Notes: generated from the sequence alone by a model not told the origin. 64,000 bases of DNA from Romboutsia lituseburensis (GCF_024723825.1 NZ_JANQBQ010000001.1:2790001-2854000); one strand, 5' to 3'. Positions 7,196 through 16,193 are shown, counted from the first letter of the stretch. Made by a program: numbers and translations.

Positions 7196-8800
7196 ATGAT
7201 AAGGGGTATTAGAAAGAAACTTAGTTTATTTTTAATAGTAAGCTTAATGACAGCGAGCATGATTGGATGCAGTTCATCAACTAGTGAGGGAGATAAAGAG
7301 GGCAAAAAAAATGATATGCTAGTAATAGCAACGGCTAATGACATTGGAGACTTAAATGCACATGGATATAGTCCTATGTATGGTCAAAATTTTTTGTATG
7401 AAGGCTTAACTACTTTTGAAGAAGGGGAAGTAAAGCCTGCATTAGCAGAAAAATGGGATATTTCAGAAGATGGTAAAGAATACACTTTCTATTTACGAAA
7501 AAATGTAAAATTTACTGATGGTTCACAACTTAATGCTAAAGTAGTTAAGAAGAATTTTGATGCATTTTTAAAAAATAAAGATGCGCATTCTTTCTTGGAG
7601 TCAGTTAATTTAATGGAATCTGTAGAGGTGGTAGAGGATCATACAGTAAAAATAAAGTATAAAGAGTCATATTATCCAGTTTTACAAGAACTTGCTTTAT
7701 CTAGACCAGTTCGCATAATGGCTGAGGCATCATTTCCAGATGATGGAGATACATCTGAAAAAATAAAAAAGCCAATAGGTACAGGTATGTGGAAGCTAAA
7801 AGAATATAAAGCAGGAGAGTATGCTATTCTTGAGAGAAATGAAGATTATTGGGGAGAAAAAACAAAGTTTAAGGAAGTTAAAATGGTAGTTACTCCAGAT
7901 GGTGACACTGCAGTAAATGCTCTAAAAGCTGGAGAAGTTAATATGATATTTGACGTTGAAAGTAGGCTATCACCAGATGCATTTAATGAGTTGAAATCAA
8001 GTGGGTTTAAAACTCAAGTTTCACAGCCTTTAAGTACAGTTTCTTTAATCGTAAATGCTACTAATGGAGCTACAAAAGATTTAAAAGTGAGAAAAGCATT
8101 ACAACACGGAGTAGATAAAGAAGTTATTTCAAAGCATGTATTTTATGGATTGCAAGAACCGGCAGACACATTATTTGATAAAAATGTTCCTTATTGTGAT
8201 ATCAATTTAGTAAAATATGAATATGACCTAGAAAAAGCAGGAAAAATGCTTGATGAAGCTGGTTGGAAACTAGAAGAAGGTAAAGAGTATAGATCTAAAG
8301 ATGGAAAAGAACTAGAATTAGGTTTTTATTATGATGGGGATAATGTCATATACAAATCTTTAGGAGAAGTACTACAAAGTGAATATAAAAAGATGGGTGT
8401 AAAGATAAACTTAGAATCTCAAGAAAGACAAGCTTTAATTGATAAGACTAAGAGTGGCGATTTTGACATAACTATAACTGAAACATGGGGGGATCCATAT
8501 GATCCACATACATTAGTAGCTTCTATGAAAAATGAGGGGTATGCAGATTATCAAGCTCAAAAGGGACTTCCTATGAAGAAAGAATTAGATGAAAAAATAG
8601 GTAAAGTTATAGTTGAAAATGATGAAAATACTAGACAAGATATATATACTGATATACTAACAACATTACATAATCAAGCAGTATACTTACCAATTTCTAA
8701 GACTACAAGATTGGTTGCATGCGATAAAGATTTAACCGGAATAAAGTTTAATACACTTTACTACATACCAATTGAAGAAGTTACTAGAGAGTCTAAATAA
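7196..8800 (+). CDS. nikA: ABC transporter substrate-binding lipoprotein, NikA-like (nickel or peptide)
   Basis: This is the extracellular solute-binding protein of the SBP_bac_5 family that feeds the permease encoded downstream. The signal peptide ends at a lipobox SMIGC with Cys25, so it is a lipoprotein. Within the family it resembles NikA: FTDGSQLNAKVVKKNFDAFL, HSFLESVNLMESVEVVEDH, and the NikA-like block YYPVLQELALSRPVRIM. Nickel or a nickel-metallophore is therefore favoured over oligopeptides, though the two groups are hard to separate by eye. The ATG at 7196 has AAGGGGG upstream and gives 534 residues, the usual length. Four transporter genes follow on the same strand. Confidence 0.75.
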   Translation: MIRGIRKKLSLFLIVSLMTASMIGCSSSTSEGDKEGKKNDMLVIATANDIGDLNAHGYSPMYGQNFLYEGLTTFEEGEVKPALAEKWDISEDGKEYTFYLRKNVKFTDGSQLNAKVVKKNFDAFLKNKDAHSFLESVNLMESVEVVEDHTVKIKYKESYYPVLQELALSRPVRIMAEASFPDDGDTSEKIKKPIGTGMWKLKEYKAGEYAILERNEDYWGEKTKFKEVKMVVTPDGDTAVNALKAGEVNMIFDVESRLSPDAFNELKSSGFKTQVSQPLSTVSLIVNATNGATKDLKVRKALQHGVDKEVISKHVFYGLQEPADTLFDKNVPYCDINLVKYEYDLEKAGKMLDEAGWKLEEGKEYRSKDGKELELGFYYDGDNVIYKSLGEVLQSEYKKMGVKINLESQERQALIDKTKSGDFDITITETWGDPYDPHTLVASMKNEGYADYQAQKGLPMKKELDEKIGKVIVENDENTRQDIYTDILTTLHNQAVYLPISKTTRLVACDKDLTGIKFNTLYYIPIEEVTRESK

Positions 8801-8828
8801 GATAGATACATAGTTAGATTAAAGTATA

Positions 8829-8880
8829 AATAAACTTAAGCTCTAGTTATAGTAAATTAATACTAGAGTTTAAGTTTATT
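8829..8880 (+). terminator. Intergenic hairpin between nikA and nikB
   Basis: AATAAACTTAA-g-CTCTAGT pairs with ACTAGAG-t-TTAAGTTTATT across a 14-base loop, about 18 pairs. The T-tract after it is poor, so partial termination or protection of an abundant nikA message is more likely than full stop. This is a common device after binding-protein genes. Confidence 0.5.
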
Positions 8881-8906
8881 GTAATTATAAGACAGGGGGA
8901 CTTATA

Positions 8907-9839
8907 ATGAAGAAATATGTTTTAAAAAGGCTGATTACATTAGTACCCATACTGATTGGAATCTCAGTAGTAGCATTTCTTTTAGTTAGGATTATGCCAG
9001 GAGATGCAGCAACAGCATATTTAACTAATGCAAATATTCCTGTAACTGAAAAAAACATACAAATAGCAATAAAAAACCTAGGATTAGATAAACCAATAAT
9101 AGTTCAATACTTTGATTGGATAAAAAACGTACTACAATTTAATTTAGGAACATCATATATATCTAAAAACTTAGTATCTCAAGAGTTATTATCAGGTCTA
9201 AAATATACTATGATGTTAGCAGTTACATCATTATTGTGGATATTTGTTATTAGTATTCCACTAGGTATGTACTCAGCAACTCACCCAGGTAAAAGAGTAG
9301 ATAATCTAAGTCGTATATTTGCATTTATTGGTTCGTCCATGCCTGCATTTTGGCTAGGATTTTTATTGGTACAATTCTTTTCAATAAAATTAGGCATATT
9401 ACCAGTGGCAGGAGCTGAGAAATTATCAAATATTATATTACCATCAATAACACTAGCTTTTGGATATGTTCCAACTTACTCAAGAATATTACGAAATAGC
9501 TTACTAGAAAATATGAAGTCACCATCAGTCACTTATGCTAGGGCAAGAGGAATAAGTGAAAGAAAGATATTATTTAATAATGTTTTAAGAAATTCTTTGA
9601 TACCAATAATAACTTCTCTAGGAATGAATTTTGGAGGAATGTTATCAGGAAGTGTAATAGTTGAGAACGTTTTCTCATGGCCGGGTCTTGGACGTGTAAT
9701 AGTCGGGTCAATTTCACAAAGAGATTATCCTATGATTCAAGGATACATAATACTTATGGCAGTAATATTTATTTTGAGTAATCTTTTAGCTGACTTAGCA
9801 TGTGCAAGCATTGATTCAAGAATAAGATTGGAAGGATAG
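8907..9839 (+). CDS. nikB: ABC transporter permease, NikB/OppB type
   Basis: This inner-membrane permease has six predicted membrane segments and the BPD_transp_1 fold. The start MKKYVLKRLITLVPILIGIS and the PGDAA motif after segment 1 are typical of the NikB/DppB/OppB group. The EAA-like coupling loop is around YARARGISERKILFNNVLRN. Its 310 residues are the normal length. It has GACAGGGGGAC upstream of the ATG and is followed 4 bases later by the partner permease. Confidence 0.85.
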   Translation: MKKYVLKRLITLVPILIGISVVAFLLVRIMPGDAATAYLTNANIPVTEKNIQIAIKNLGLDKPIIVQYFDWIKNVLQFNLGTSYISKNLVSQELLSGLKYTMMLAVTSLLWIFVISIPLGMYSATHPGKRVDNLSRIFAFIGSSMPAFWLGFLLVQFFSIKLGILPVAGAEKLSNIILPSITLAFGYVPTYSRILRNSLLENMKSPSVTYARARGISERKILFNNVLRNSLIPIITSLGMNFGGMLSGSVIVENVFSWPGLGRVIVGSISQRDYPMIQGYIILMAVIFILSNLLADLACASIDSRIRLEG

Positions 9840-9843
9840 ATTT

Positions 9844-10677
9844 ATGAATATAAAAGAAATTACACAGAATCTATTAAAACACAAGTTAACACTATTATGT
9901 TTTGTTTTTATAATTATAGTAATAATAACAGGAATTTTTGCACCAATTATAGCACCACATGATCCTTTGGAAATGGAGCTTACAAAAAAATTTATGCCTA
10001 TATCGATAGAATATCCTATGGGTACTGATAATATGGGTAGGTGTATATTTTCTAGAATAGTTCATGGTACTAGACCAACCATTGGATTTTCTTTAATTGC
10101 ATGTGCAGTATCATCAACTTTTGGAATATTTATAGGAATGTTATCCGGATTTAAAGGTGGGAAAATAGATATGATAATTATGAGATTATGTGATGTATTA
10201 TACTCTTTTCCGAGTTTAGTTTTAACCTTAGTAATAGTAAGTTTCTTAGGACCGGGTATAAAAAATATTATCATAGCTATGATTTCTGTACAATGGATTT
10301 GGTATGCAAGAGTATCAAGAAATTTGACAATAAGGGAGAGAGAGCTAAGTTATGTAGATTGTAGCAAATTAGTTGGATCATCAAACATAAAAATTTTAAT
10401 TAAATCTATTTTGCCAAATATTTTTCCACAGGTGTTGGCTATAATAACAATTGATTTTGGGCACACAATATTAGCAGTATCAGGATTTTCTTTTTTAGGA
10501 CTTGGAGTTAAGGCACCTCTGCCAGAGTGGGGGATGATGATAAATGATGGACGTTCATTTATGCATAGTAACCCAATGCTAATGTTTTGGCCAGGTATTA
10601 TGATTTTACTTGTAGTTTTAAGTACAAATATAATAGGAGATAAATTAAGAGATACTTTAGAAGAGGTAGTTAGTTAG
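9844..10677 (+). CDS. nikC: ABC transporter permease, NikC/OppC type
   Basis: The second permease subunit pairs with NikB to form the channel. It shows HDPLEMELTKKFMPISIEYPMGTDNMGR, cited here only as the HDP and GTDNMGR landmarks (residues about 39-63), typical of NikC/OppC. The coupling loop lies around VDCSKLVGSSNIKI, followed by ILPNIFPQVLAI. FLGLGVKAPLPEWGMMI is the strongly conserved C-terminal family block. 277 residues, five to six membrane segments. It starts 4 bases after nikB, so the two are translationally linked. Confidence 0.85.
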   Translation: MNIKEITQNLLKHKLTLLCFVFIIIVIITGIFAPIIAPHDPLEMELTKKFMPISIEYPMGTDNMGRCIFSRIVHGTRPTIGFSLIACAVSSTFGIFIGMLSGFKGGKIDMIIMRLCDVLYSFPSLVLTLVIVSFLGPGIKNIIIAMISVQWIWYARVSRNLTIRERELSYVDCSKLVGSSNIKILIKSILPNIFPQVLAIITIDFGHTILAVSGFSFLGLGVKAPLPEWGMMINDGRSFMHSNPMLMFWPGIMILLVVLSTNIIGDKLRDTLEEVVS

Positions 10678-10709
10678 TAAATATTAATTTTATAGGGGGA
10701 ATTTTAAAC

Positions 10710-11699
10710 ATGGGAGATAATTCAGTTTTAAAAATTGATAATTTAAAAATTGAATTAATTCATAAAAATCAAAAGCTAATAGCAGTGAAGGATGTAAGCT
10801 TTGACTTAGACCCGGGAAAGACGATAGGAATTATAGGAGAAAGTGGTAGTGGTAAGTCTATTACATGTTCTGCAATACTAGGACTTTTAGAAGATAAAAA
10901 ATGGATTATAAATGGAGATATTTACTTTGGAGAAACACCAATTCCTTATAGAAGTAATAAAGATATGAATAAATTTAGGGGAAAGCATATTGCACTAATA
11001 ACACAAAATCCAATGAGTGCATTTGATCCTATTAGAACTATAAGATATCATTTTATAGAAACACTTACTACTCATAAAAATATGTCTAAAAAAGATATTG
11101 AAAAAAAAGCCATATATATTCTTAATAAGATGAAAATTCAAAATCCTAAAAATGTATTAGATAGTTATTCTTTTGAGCTAAGTGGTGGTATGCTACAGCG
11201 TATAATGATAGCAATAGCAATTGCACTTGAGCCAGAAGTATTAATTGCTGATGAGCCAACTACAGCTCTTGATTTAACAGTTCAATACGAAATAATAAAA
11301 ATACTTTCTAAAATGCAAAAGGATTTAGGTACTTCAATAATTCTAGTATCCCACGATTTAGGAGTAATATCAGAATTAGCAGATGAAGTACTAGTAATGT
11401 ATGGCGGAAGTATAGTAGAAAAAGCACCCATAAATGAAATTATGACCAATCCAAAACATCCATACACAAAAGGATTAATATCATCTAGACCTAATTTTTC
11501 TAAAGAAAGATTAGCTATATTAGATGGAACACCACCAAACTTATTTGAAAGAAGAGGTGGATGTGAATTTTATAATAGATGTAATAGAAAAAATGAAAAA
11601 TGTAAAAATAACATAATCTCTAATATTAAAGTAAATCAAAATCACGAGGTAAGATGTATTCATTTTGAGGAGGGGGCATATAGTTGTGGAACTGCTTAA
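10710..11699 (+). CDS. nikD: ABC transporter ATPase, NikD/OppD type
   Basis: This cytoplasmic ATPase powers the importer. The Walker A loop GESGSGKS is near residue 44, the Q-loop in LITQNPMSAFDP, the ABC signature ELSGGMLQR, Walker B VLIADEPTTALD and the switch histidine in ILVSHDLG. The C-terminal extension has a cysteine cluster (CEFYNRC...EKC), the oligo_HPY region typical of nickel/peptide transporters. It is 329 residues. The stop overlaps the start of the next ATPase by 14 bases. Confidence 0.88.
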   Translation: MGDNSVLKIDNLKIELIHKNQKLIAVKDVSFDLDPGKTIGIIGESGSGKSITCSAILGLLEDKKWIINGDIYFGETPIPYRSNKDMNKFRGKHIALITQNPMSAFDPIRTIRYHFIETLTTHKNMSKKDIEKKAIYILNKMKIQNPKNVLDSYSFELSGGMLQRIMIAIAIALEPEVLIADEPTTALDLTVQYEIIKILSKMQKDLGTSIILVSHDLGVISELADEVLVMYGGSIVEKAPINEIMTNPKHPYTKGLISSRPNFSKERLAILDGTPPNLFERRGGCEFYNRCNRKNEKCKNNIISNIKVNQNHEVRCIHFEEGAYSCGTA

Positions 11700-12606
11700 T
11701 ATAAATGAAGTAAAAAAAGTATATAAACTAAAAAATAAAGAGAAATTATATGCAGTTGATGGAGTTAGTTTAAATATTAAAAAAGGTAATTGTGTAGGAC
11801 TAGTAGGAGAAAGTGGATGTGGAAAGAGCACTTTAGGCAAAATGATATTAGGAATAGAAGATAGTACAGATGGAAGTATAGTTTTTAAAGGTAAAAAAGT
11901 ACAGGATATTAAAAGAAGAGATTTACTTAGAAAAGAATTACAAATGGTTTTTCAAGATAGTCTAGCAGCAGTAAATAGAAGAAGTACAGTACTAGAAATT
12001 ATAGGAGAACCACTAAGTAATTTTTACAAATTATCAAAAGAAGATACAAAAAAAAGAGTAGAAGAGCTTCTAGAAAAAGTTGGAATGAATAGAAGTGATA
12101 AAAATAAATTTCCACACCAATTTAGCGGAGGTCAGTTACAACGTATATGTATAGCAAGGGCATTGGCATCGAGTCCTAGTCTATTAGTTCTTGATGAACC
12201 TTTAAGCAGCCTAGATATTTCAATACAAGCACAAATTCTAAATTTATTATCAGATCTTAAGAAGGATTTAGATTTAACTTATATTTTGATATCTCATGAT
12301 TTAGAAGCAGTGTATTATCTATCAGATTCAATAGTCGTTATGTATAAGGGAAAGATTATGGAGCATATAGAAGATATAAAAGATTTTTATGAAATGAAGC
12401 ATCCTTATACTAGAAGGCTATTAGCATCATCATATCAATATAGAAGTAAAGTTGATGATGTTATGGAAGAAGTTAATAACTGTGAGAGTATAGATGGATG
12501 TCCTTATTTCAATAGGTGCATAAATTCTAGAGATATTTGCAAAGAAAATTCTCCAAAACTTGTTGAAGTATCTGAGGGGCACAAAATTGCGTGTCATTAT
12601 GCATAA
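11686..12606 (+). CDS. nikE: ABC transporter ATPase, NikE/OppF type
   Basis: This is the second ATPase of the same importer. Walker A GESGCGKST, Q-loop VFQDSLAAVNRRSTV, signature FSGGQLQR, Walker B LLVLDEPLSSLD and switch ILISHDLE are intact. The C-terminal cysteines (CPYFNRC...CKE) match the oligo_HPY tail. An in-frame TTG at 11665 is open, but the Shine-Dalgarno GAGGAGGGGG (11667-11676) lies after it, so the GTG at 11686 is the better start (306 residues). It ends the operon, and a terminator-like hairpin follows. Confidence 0.87.
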   Translation: MELLNINEVKKVYKLKNKEKLYAVDGVSLNIKKGNCVGLVGESGCGKSTLGKMILGIEDSTDGSIVFKGKKVQDIKRRDLLRKELQMVFQDSLAAVNRRSTVLEIIGEPLSNFYKLSKEDTKKRVEELLEKVGMNRSDKNKFPHQFSGGQLQRICIARALASSPSLLVLDEPLSSLDISIQAQILNLLSDLKKDLDLTYILISHDLEAVYYLSDSIVVMYKGKIMEHIEDIKDFYEMKHPYTRRLLASSYQYRSKVDDVMEEVNNCESIDGCPYFNRCINSRDICKENSPKLVEVSEGHKIACHYA

Positions 12607-12705
12607 TAATTAATTAAAAAACTTTGTGAAGAAATTTATATTATTGGAGATGGAAGTTTAAAGATTATTAGTGAAAAATAGATACAAAGAAAAGAAGATA
12701 GATGT

Positions 12706-12758
12706 AAGAGGGTGCTTTTTATATGACTTAATAAATCATTTATAAGCACTCTCTTTTA
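12706..12758 (+). terminator. Terminator of the nikABCDE-like operon
   Basis: AAGAGGGTGCTT...TATATGA pairs imperfectly with TCATTTATA...AAGCACTCTCTT and is followed by TTTT. It separates the transporter operon from the convergent toxin-like gene that ends at 12780. Confidence 0.6.
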
Positions 12759-12779
12759 ATTATCTAATTATTGTGTATG

Positions 12780-12929
12780 TCATATAGGATACATATATAG
12801 CAAGTAAAACGAAACCTTGCTTTTTAACAATAGATAAGTGTTTTTTATTTTAGCATATATGTAATTAGTACTTAGACCAATACAGACAGAGCTAAGAGAC
12901 CCTACAATAAAATTCATAATTATTTCCAT
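12780..12929 (-). CDS. Type I toxin-like small hydrophobic protein
   Basis: This is a 49-residue protein, too short for most gene callers. It starts MEIIMNFIVGSLSSVCIG, a hydrophobic membrane-spanning segment, followed by a lysine-containing stretch (YAKIKNTYLLLKSK) and an aromatic end. The ATG is preceded by GGAAGGAGGTG. Its leader matches that of the toxin-like gene at 1-45: the same CCCTAG and TAGA.TGTAGT blocks and an equivalent Shine-Dalgarno hairpin. The antitoxin-like RNA element sits at 13082-13146 on the other strand, at the same distance as in the first module. Homology to type I toxins of Clostridioides is inferred from architecture. The tail is less basic than usual, so the C-terminus may have drifted. 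Confidence 0.6.
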   Translation of the reverse strand: MEIIMNFIVGSLSSVCIGLSTNYIYAKIKNTYLLLKSKVSFYLLYMYPI

Positions 12930-12939
12930 ATAGATGACA

Positions 12940-12962
12940 CCTCCTTCCTAATTAAGGTAGGA
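12940..12962 (-). promoter_or_regulatory. Hairpin that can hide the second toxin's ribosome binding site
   Basis: On the minus strand CCT-A-CCTT pairs with AAGG-AGG across AATTAGG, with one bulged A. It covers the GGAAGGAGG ribosome site of the 49-residue gene. The sequence differs from the stem in module one but the pairing is kept, which argues for selection on the structure. Confidence 0.45.
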
Positions 12963-13081
12963 ACTAGGGCTATATAAAACCACCACTCATAGACTGTAGT
13001 TTCTTCTGTTGTATTATATAATAGAGTAGTAAATACTTATAAAGATTTATTCAGTATTTAGAACTTACACATTAGTGAATT

Positions 13082-13146
13082 AATCGTGGATATTATTTCT
13101 GCGATTCATGAAAAATGTACTCACTAAATAGTCAATACATTTTTTA
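13082..13146 (+). ncRNA. Antitoxin-like RNA element, short copy C
   Basis: AATCGTGGATATTATTTCTG aligns with the start of copies A and B. The middle GTCTCCACCATTGAAATCCAC block is missing. It ends in an imperfect hairpin AAAAATGTA / AATACATTTTTT. It lies about 150 bases upstream of, and divergent to, the 49-residue toxin-like gene, as copy A does to its toxin. Confidence 0.45.
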
Positions 13147-13201
13147 GAGAATTATTATACCATTTTACTTTAAATAATCTAAAACTAAGGAAAGGAATCA
13201 A

Positions 13202-14209
13202 ATGAACAAAACAAACAACAATGTAAAATTTTATACATTCATAAAAATATTAAGCAAATATTCTGATGAAAATGTATCATTATCAACGAGTGATATTAAC
13301 ACTTTTATGAAGGAATATATTGGTGCAGAGATAGATAGAAGAACAATATACAGATACATAAATGATATGGATGAATTAGGATTCCATATAAGTAGATATG
13401 ATAATGAAGATAAAGGGTACAAGCTTATTGGACATAGATTAGAAGAGTATGAAATTAAAATAATTGCAGATGCAATAGCATCAAGTAGATTTATAACAAA
13501 AAAGAAAACAGAAGAATTGATAGATAAGATATTAAAGTTTAGAGCAATATATAGTAAAAGAGATGTAGATAGGACTATATTTATTGATAGTAGATGTAAA
13601 TCAATAAATGAAGAAATTTTTATAAATGTAGATAAAATTAATAGAGCAATAATAAATAAAAAGAAAATAACATTTAATTATTATGATTACAATTATAAGA
13701 AAAAACTTTTACCTCGGTTAGATAATGAAAGCAAAGTTAAATTATACAAAGTAAATCCTGTATCAATAATATTAAAAAATGAAAATTATTATCTTATTTT
13801 ATTTGGGGATAAACACAGCAATTTATCAAATTATAGAATAGATAGAATGAAAAATATAAAAATTATTGATGAAGATTTAAAAAATATAGATTGTATAGAT
13901 GAATGCAAATATGGATTCAACCCAGTTATATATTCTAAAAAAAGTTTTAAAATGTTCCCAGGGATAGAATCAGAAGTTACTATAAAGTTTAATAAAAAAC
14001 TATTAAATTTTATGATAGATTCATTTGGGGAGGATATTATTATTAATATCAATGATGTTGATAGCTATAGTGGGCGATTTATGGCGAATATAGGTGAGGG
14101 CCTTGTTAGATGGGTATTACAGTTAGGTTCTGATGGTGTCGTAGTAAAACCAGAATACTTAATAAATTTAGTGAAAGAAGAGATAGTAAAATTAAATAAT
14201 ATATATTAG
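13202..14209 (+). CDS. WYL-domain transcriptional regulator
   Basis: A DNA-binding regulator of 335 residues. The N-terminal 60 residues form a winged helix of the HTH_11/DeoR-like kind (DRRTIYRYINDMDELGFHIS is the recognition part). The middle region (about 150-225) carries a WYL-type beta-barrel (FNYYDYNY, YKVNPVSIILKNENYYLILF, YRIDRMKNI). The end is a WCX-like C-terminal domain (VTIKFNKKLLNFMIDSFGED, RWVLQLGSDGVVVKPEYL). WYL domains bind nucleic-acid-type ligands and often sit beside defence or stress genes. No clear target operon is adjacent; the next gene is separated by a strong terminator. Confidence 0.85.
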   Translation: MNKTNNNVKFYTFIKILSKYSDENVSLSTSDINTFMKEYIGAEIDRRTIYRYINDMDELGFHISRYDNEDKGYKLIGHRLEEYEIKIIADAIASSRFITKKKTEELIDKILKFRAIYSKRDVDRTIFIDSRCKSINEEIFINVDKINRAIINKKKITFNYYDYNYKKKLLPRLDNESKVKLYKVNPVSIILKNENYYLILFGDKHSNLSNYRIDRMKNIKIIDEDLKNIDCIDECKYGFNPVIYSKKSFKMFPGIESEVTIKFNKKLLNFMIDSFGEDIIININDVDSYSGRFMANIGEGLVRWVLQLGSDGVVVKPEYLINLVKEEIVKLNNIY

Positions 14210-14212
14210 TTA

Positions 14213-14257
14213 TAGACTATGTGTACTAATTTATGTACATATAGTCTATTTATTTTA
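14213..14257 (+). terminator. Terminator after the WYL regulator
   Basis: ATAGACTATGTGTAC pairs with GTACATATAGTCTAT across an 8-base loop, followed by TTATTTTA. The long near-perfect stem begins just after the stop codon. Confidence 0.65.
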
Positions 14258-14317
14258 TGTTTATGCAGATATAAAATAGATGTAAAGTTTATGCATGGTA
14301 GGAGGCTTAAGAAGGAA

Positions 14318-14563
14318 ATGATATTTGGAGTATTAGTAATAATTTTAGCTACAATAATATTTTTTTTAATAAATTCAATATTAGATATAACATACTTTGG
14401 ATGTGGAGCTATAGGCACTATGTTGTTTGGATGTTTTATAGCATCATATGCTATTTTAGGGTGTTTAGGAGGGATAGTTTTAGGGTTGTTAAAATGGATA
14501 GTAATAGGCGGAGTTATTATCTTTATAATAGGGTTAATAGCTAGTAAAAATGATAAATTGTAG
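14318..14563 (+). CDS. Small two-helix membrane protein of unknown function
   Basis: An 81-residue hydrophobic protein starting MIFGVLVIILATIIFFLIN. A cysteine/glycine-rich segment (GCGAIGTMLFGCF) and a second long hydrophobic span ending at IASKNDKL follow. Upstream in-frame starts exist at 14219 and 14291. GGAGG at 14301-14305 best serves the ATG at 14318, and the 14219-14257 part is the terminator of the preceding gene. It precedes the EcsC-like gene by about 200 bases. I do not recognise the family. Confidence 0.55.
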   Translation: MIFGVLVIILATIIFFLINSILDITYFGCGAIGTMLFGCFIASYAILGCLGGIVLGLLKWIVIGGVIIFIIGLIASKNDKL

Positions 14564-14771
14564 TTCTTAGCTACCGTATAAGTTACAGTATATTTTTGTA
14601 AATAATAATATGAAAAGGTGGTTAAATAAGAGTTTTTTTAGTTTAGAGGGTTTATATTACCAATAGTTGTATATCAAAATATTTGATAAAAATTCAAAAT
14701 TCGACAAAAAAATAATGGTAGATATTGTAATATTAAAGAAAAGTAAGTATTTATGAAAAGAGGTATTTTAT

Positions 14772-15734
14772 ATGAGCAATGTATCAGTGGAAAGTAATAA
14801 TCAATTTGATGTAATATTGTTAAATGCATTAAAAGTTCCGGGAGTTAAAGTTGATAGGGATAAGTTTCTTAATAACTTATTGAGTGATAGTATAAAAGAT
14901 AAAGAAATAGTGAGGTTAGCTATAGATAAGAACACTATAGATGCAGGAATAGATGCACATACATTAAATAAAATAGCAAAATCACTGATAAGTAAAAGAA
15001 CTACACAAACAACAACAGCATCTTTTGCAGCGGGGATACCTGGAGGTTTAGCTATGGCAGCTACTATACCAATGGACACGTTACAATTTTTTGGAACTGC
15101 ACTTAGACTGGCACAAGAGCTAGCTTATTTATATGGATATGAAGATTTATGGAAAGGCAATGAAATAGATGATGAAAAGGTAAAGGGTGAATTAACATTA
15201 TTCTTAGGTGTTATGTTTGGGGTAGGAGGATCAGCTTCTGCATTAAGATTAGTTTCAAGTAATTTATCAAAACAAGCATTAAAAAAATTACCACAGAAGG
15301 CTTTAACAAAGACATTTTATTATCCTATAATAAAGAAAACAGCATCTATAATAGGGATTAAAGTTACTAAAGATAGTTTCGCAAAGAGTGTATCAAAGGC
15401 AATTCCTATATTAGGAGGAGTTGTTTCAGGTGGAATAACATATGCATCTATGAAGCCTATGGGAAATAGATTAAATAAGGTTTTAAATGAGTCTATTACA
15501 AATTATACTGATAAAGACTTAGAGAGAGACTTGAGGGATATAGAAAATGAAATTGTTGATGTCGATTATAAAGAGGTTGATATAGAAGATATAGCGATAA
15601 CTACAGAATATACACAAGAAAGTAGCAATTCATTTAGTGTTGCAGATGAACTTTTAAAATTTAAAGAACTTTTAGATGCAGGATTAATAACAAGAGAAGA
15701 GTTTGATATGAAAAAAGAAGAATTGATGAAATAA
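14772..15734 (+). CDS. EcsC-family protein with C-terminal SHOCT domain
   Basis: A 320-residue protein. Residues about 75-260 resemble the EcsC family, with a glycine/alanine-rich membrane-associated core (AAGIPGGLAMAATIPMDTLQ, FFGTALRLAQELAYLYGYED). An acidic linker (residues ~245-285) leads to a C-terminal SHOCT motif, ELLKFKELLDAGLITREEFD. SHOCT helices occur at the ends of many unrelated bacterial proteins and may mediate oligomerisation. The function of EcsC-like proteins is unclear; some neighbour ABC exporters, which is not the case here. AAAGAGG precedes the ATG. The fragment of a SIR2-like gene starts 12 bases after the stop. Confidence 0.65.
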   Translation: MSNVSVESNNQFDVILLNALKVPGVKVDRDKFLNNLLSDSIKDKEIVRLAIDKNTIDAGIDAHTLNKIAKSLISKRTTQTTTASFAAGIPGGLAMAATIPMDTLQFFGTALRLAQELAYLYGYEDLWKGNEIDDEKVKGELTLFLGVMFGVGGSASALRLVSSNLSKQALKKLPQKALTKTFYYPIIKKTASIIGIKVTKDSFAKSVSKAIPILGGVVSGGITYASMKPMGNRLNKVLNESITNYTDKDLERDLRDIENEIVDVDYKEVDIEDIAITTEYTQESSNSFSVADELLKFKELLDAGLITREEFDMKKEELMK

Positions 15735-15745
15735 TCAAATAATAT

Positions 15746-15874
15746 ATGGGGTATTATAAAGAGTACTTAAATGAAGTATTATATAAATTAAAAATAAGTA
15801 TGCATGATAGTGGAATAAGGCCAATTTTATTTGCAGGTACAGGAATAAGTAGACGATATAAAGAAGGTATTTAA
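15746..15874 (+). pseudogene. N-terminal remnant of a SIR2-like (NAD-binding) defence-type protein
   Basis: Forty-two residues, including KISMHDSGIRPILFAGTGIS followed by RRYKEG, then a stop. The RPILF-x-G-[ST]-G-[IF]-S-RRY pattern is the opening Rossmann strand and glycine loop of SIR2-like NAD-consuming domains. Those occur in large antiphage and NTPase-linked proteins of several hundred residues. No Shine-Dalgarno precedes the ATG and nothing homologous follows, so the gene is dead. The frame remains clean up to the break, which suggests a fairly recent deletion. Confidence 0.5.
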
Positions 15875-15975
15875 ATACATAAAGAAGAATACATATATAA
15901 ACTAGGTTAGCAAGTTATGCATTAATAGAGTGACGTTAGATAAATAATTTTAAAATCTAAGGGAGATTAAAAATA

Positions 15976-16164
15976 ATGAAAACTTTAAAACTAGACAACG
16001 ATCAAATAAGCTTAATAAAAAAATCAATAAATAAATACAGCAAGGAAATAGAAAATGAATACTTAAGATTAGTAAATACATCAATTACACCAGAACAAAG
16101 GAAAGAGCATACACAAGAGAGAGCATTAATTGATGGATTAGTTGCCAAACTAGATAAAAAATAA
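15976..16164 (+). CDS. Small charged protein of unknown function
   Basis: A 62-residue helical, lysine/glutamate-rich protein (MKTLKLDNDQISLIKKSINK, ending LIDGLVAKLDKK) with AGGGAG upstream. It is soluble in character, with no signal peptide or cysteine. A terminator element of the antitoxin-RNA type follows it. I do not recognise the family; the clean Shine-Dalgarno and terminator argue that it is a real gene. Confidence 0.6.
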   Translation: MKTLKLDNDQISLIKKSINKYSKEIENEYLRLVNTSITPEQRKEHTQERALIDGLVAKLDKK

Positions 16165-16193
16165 TAGTGATAGTAACTTAGAAAAAAATTTAT

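Noticed and set aside
11665-11685. Longer start for the second importer ATPase
   Set aside because: The extension covers the Shine-Dalgarno GAGGAGGGGG; the GTG at 11686 is the sensible start.
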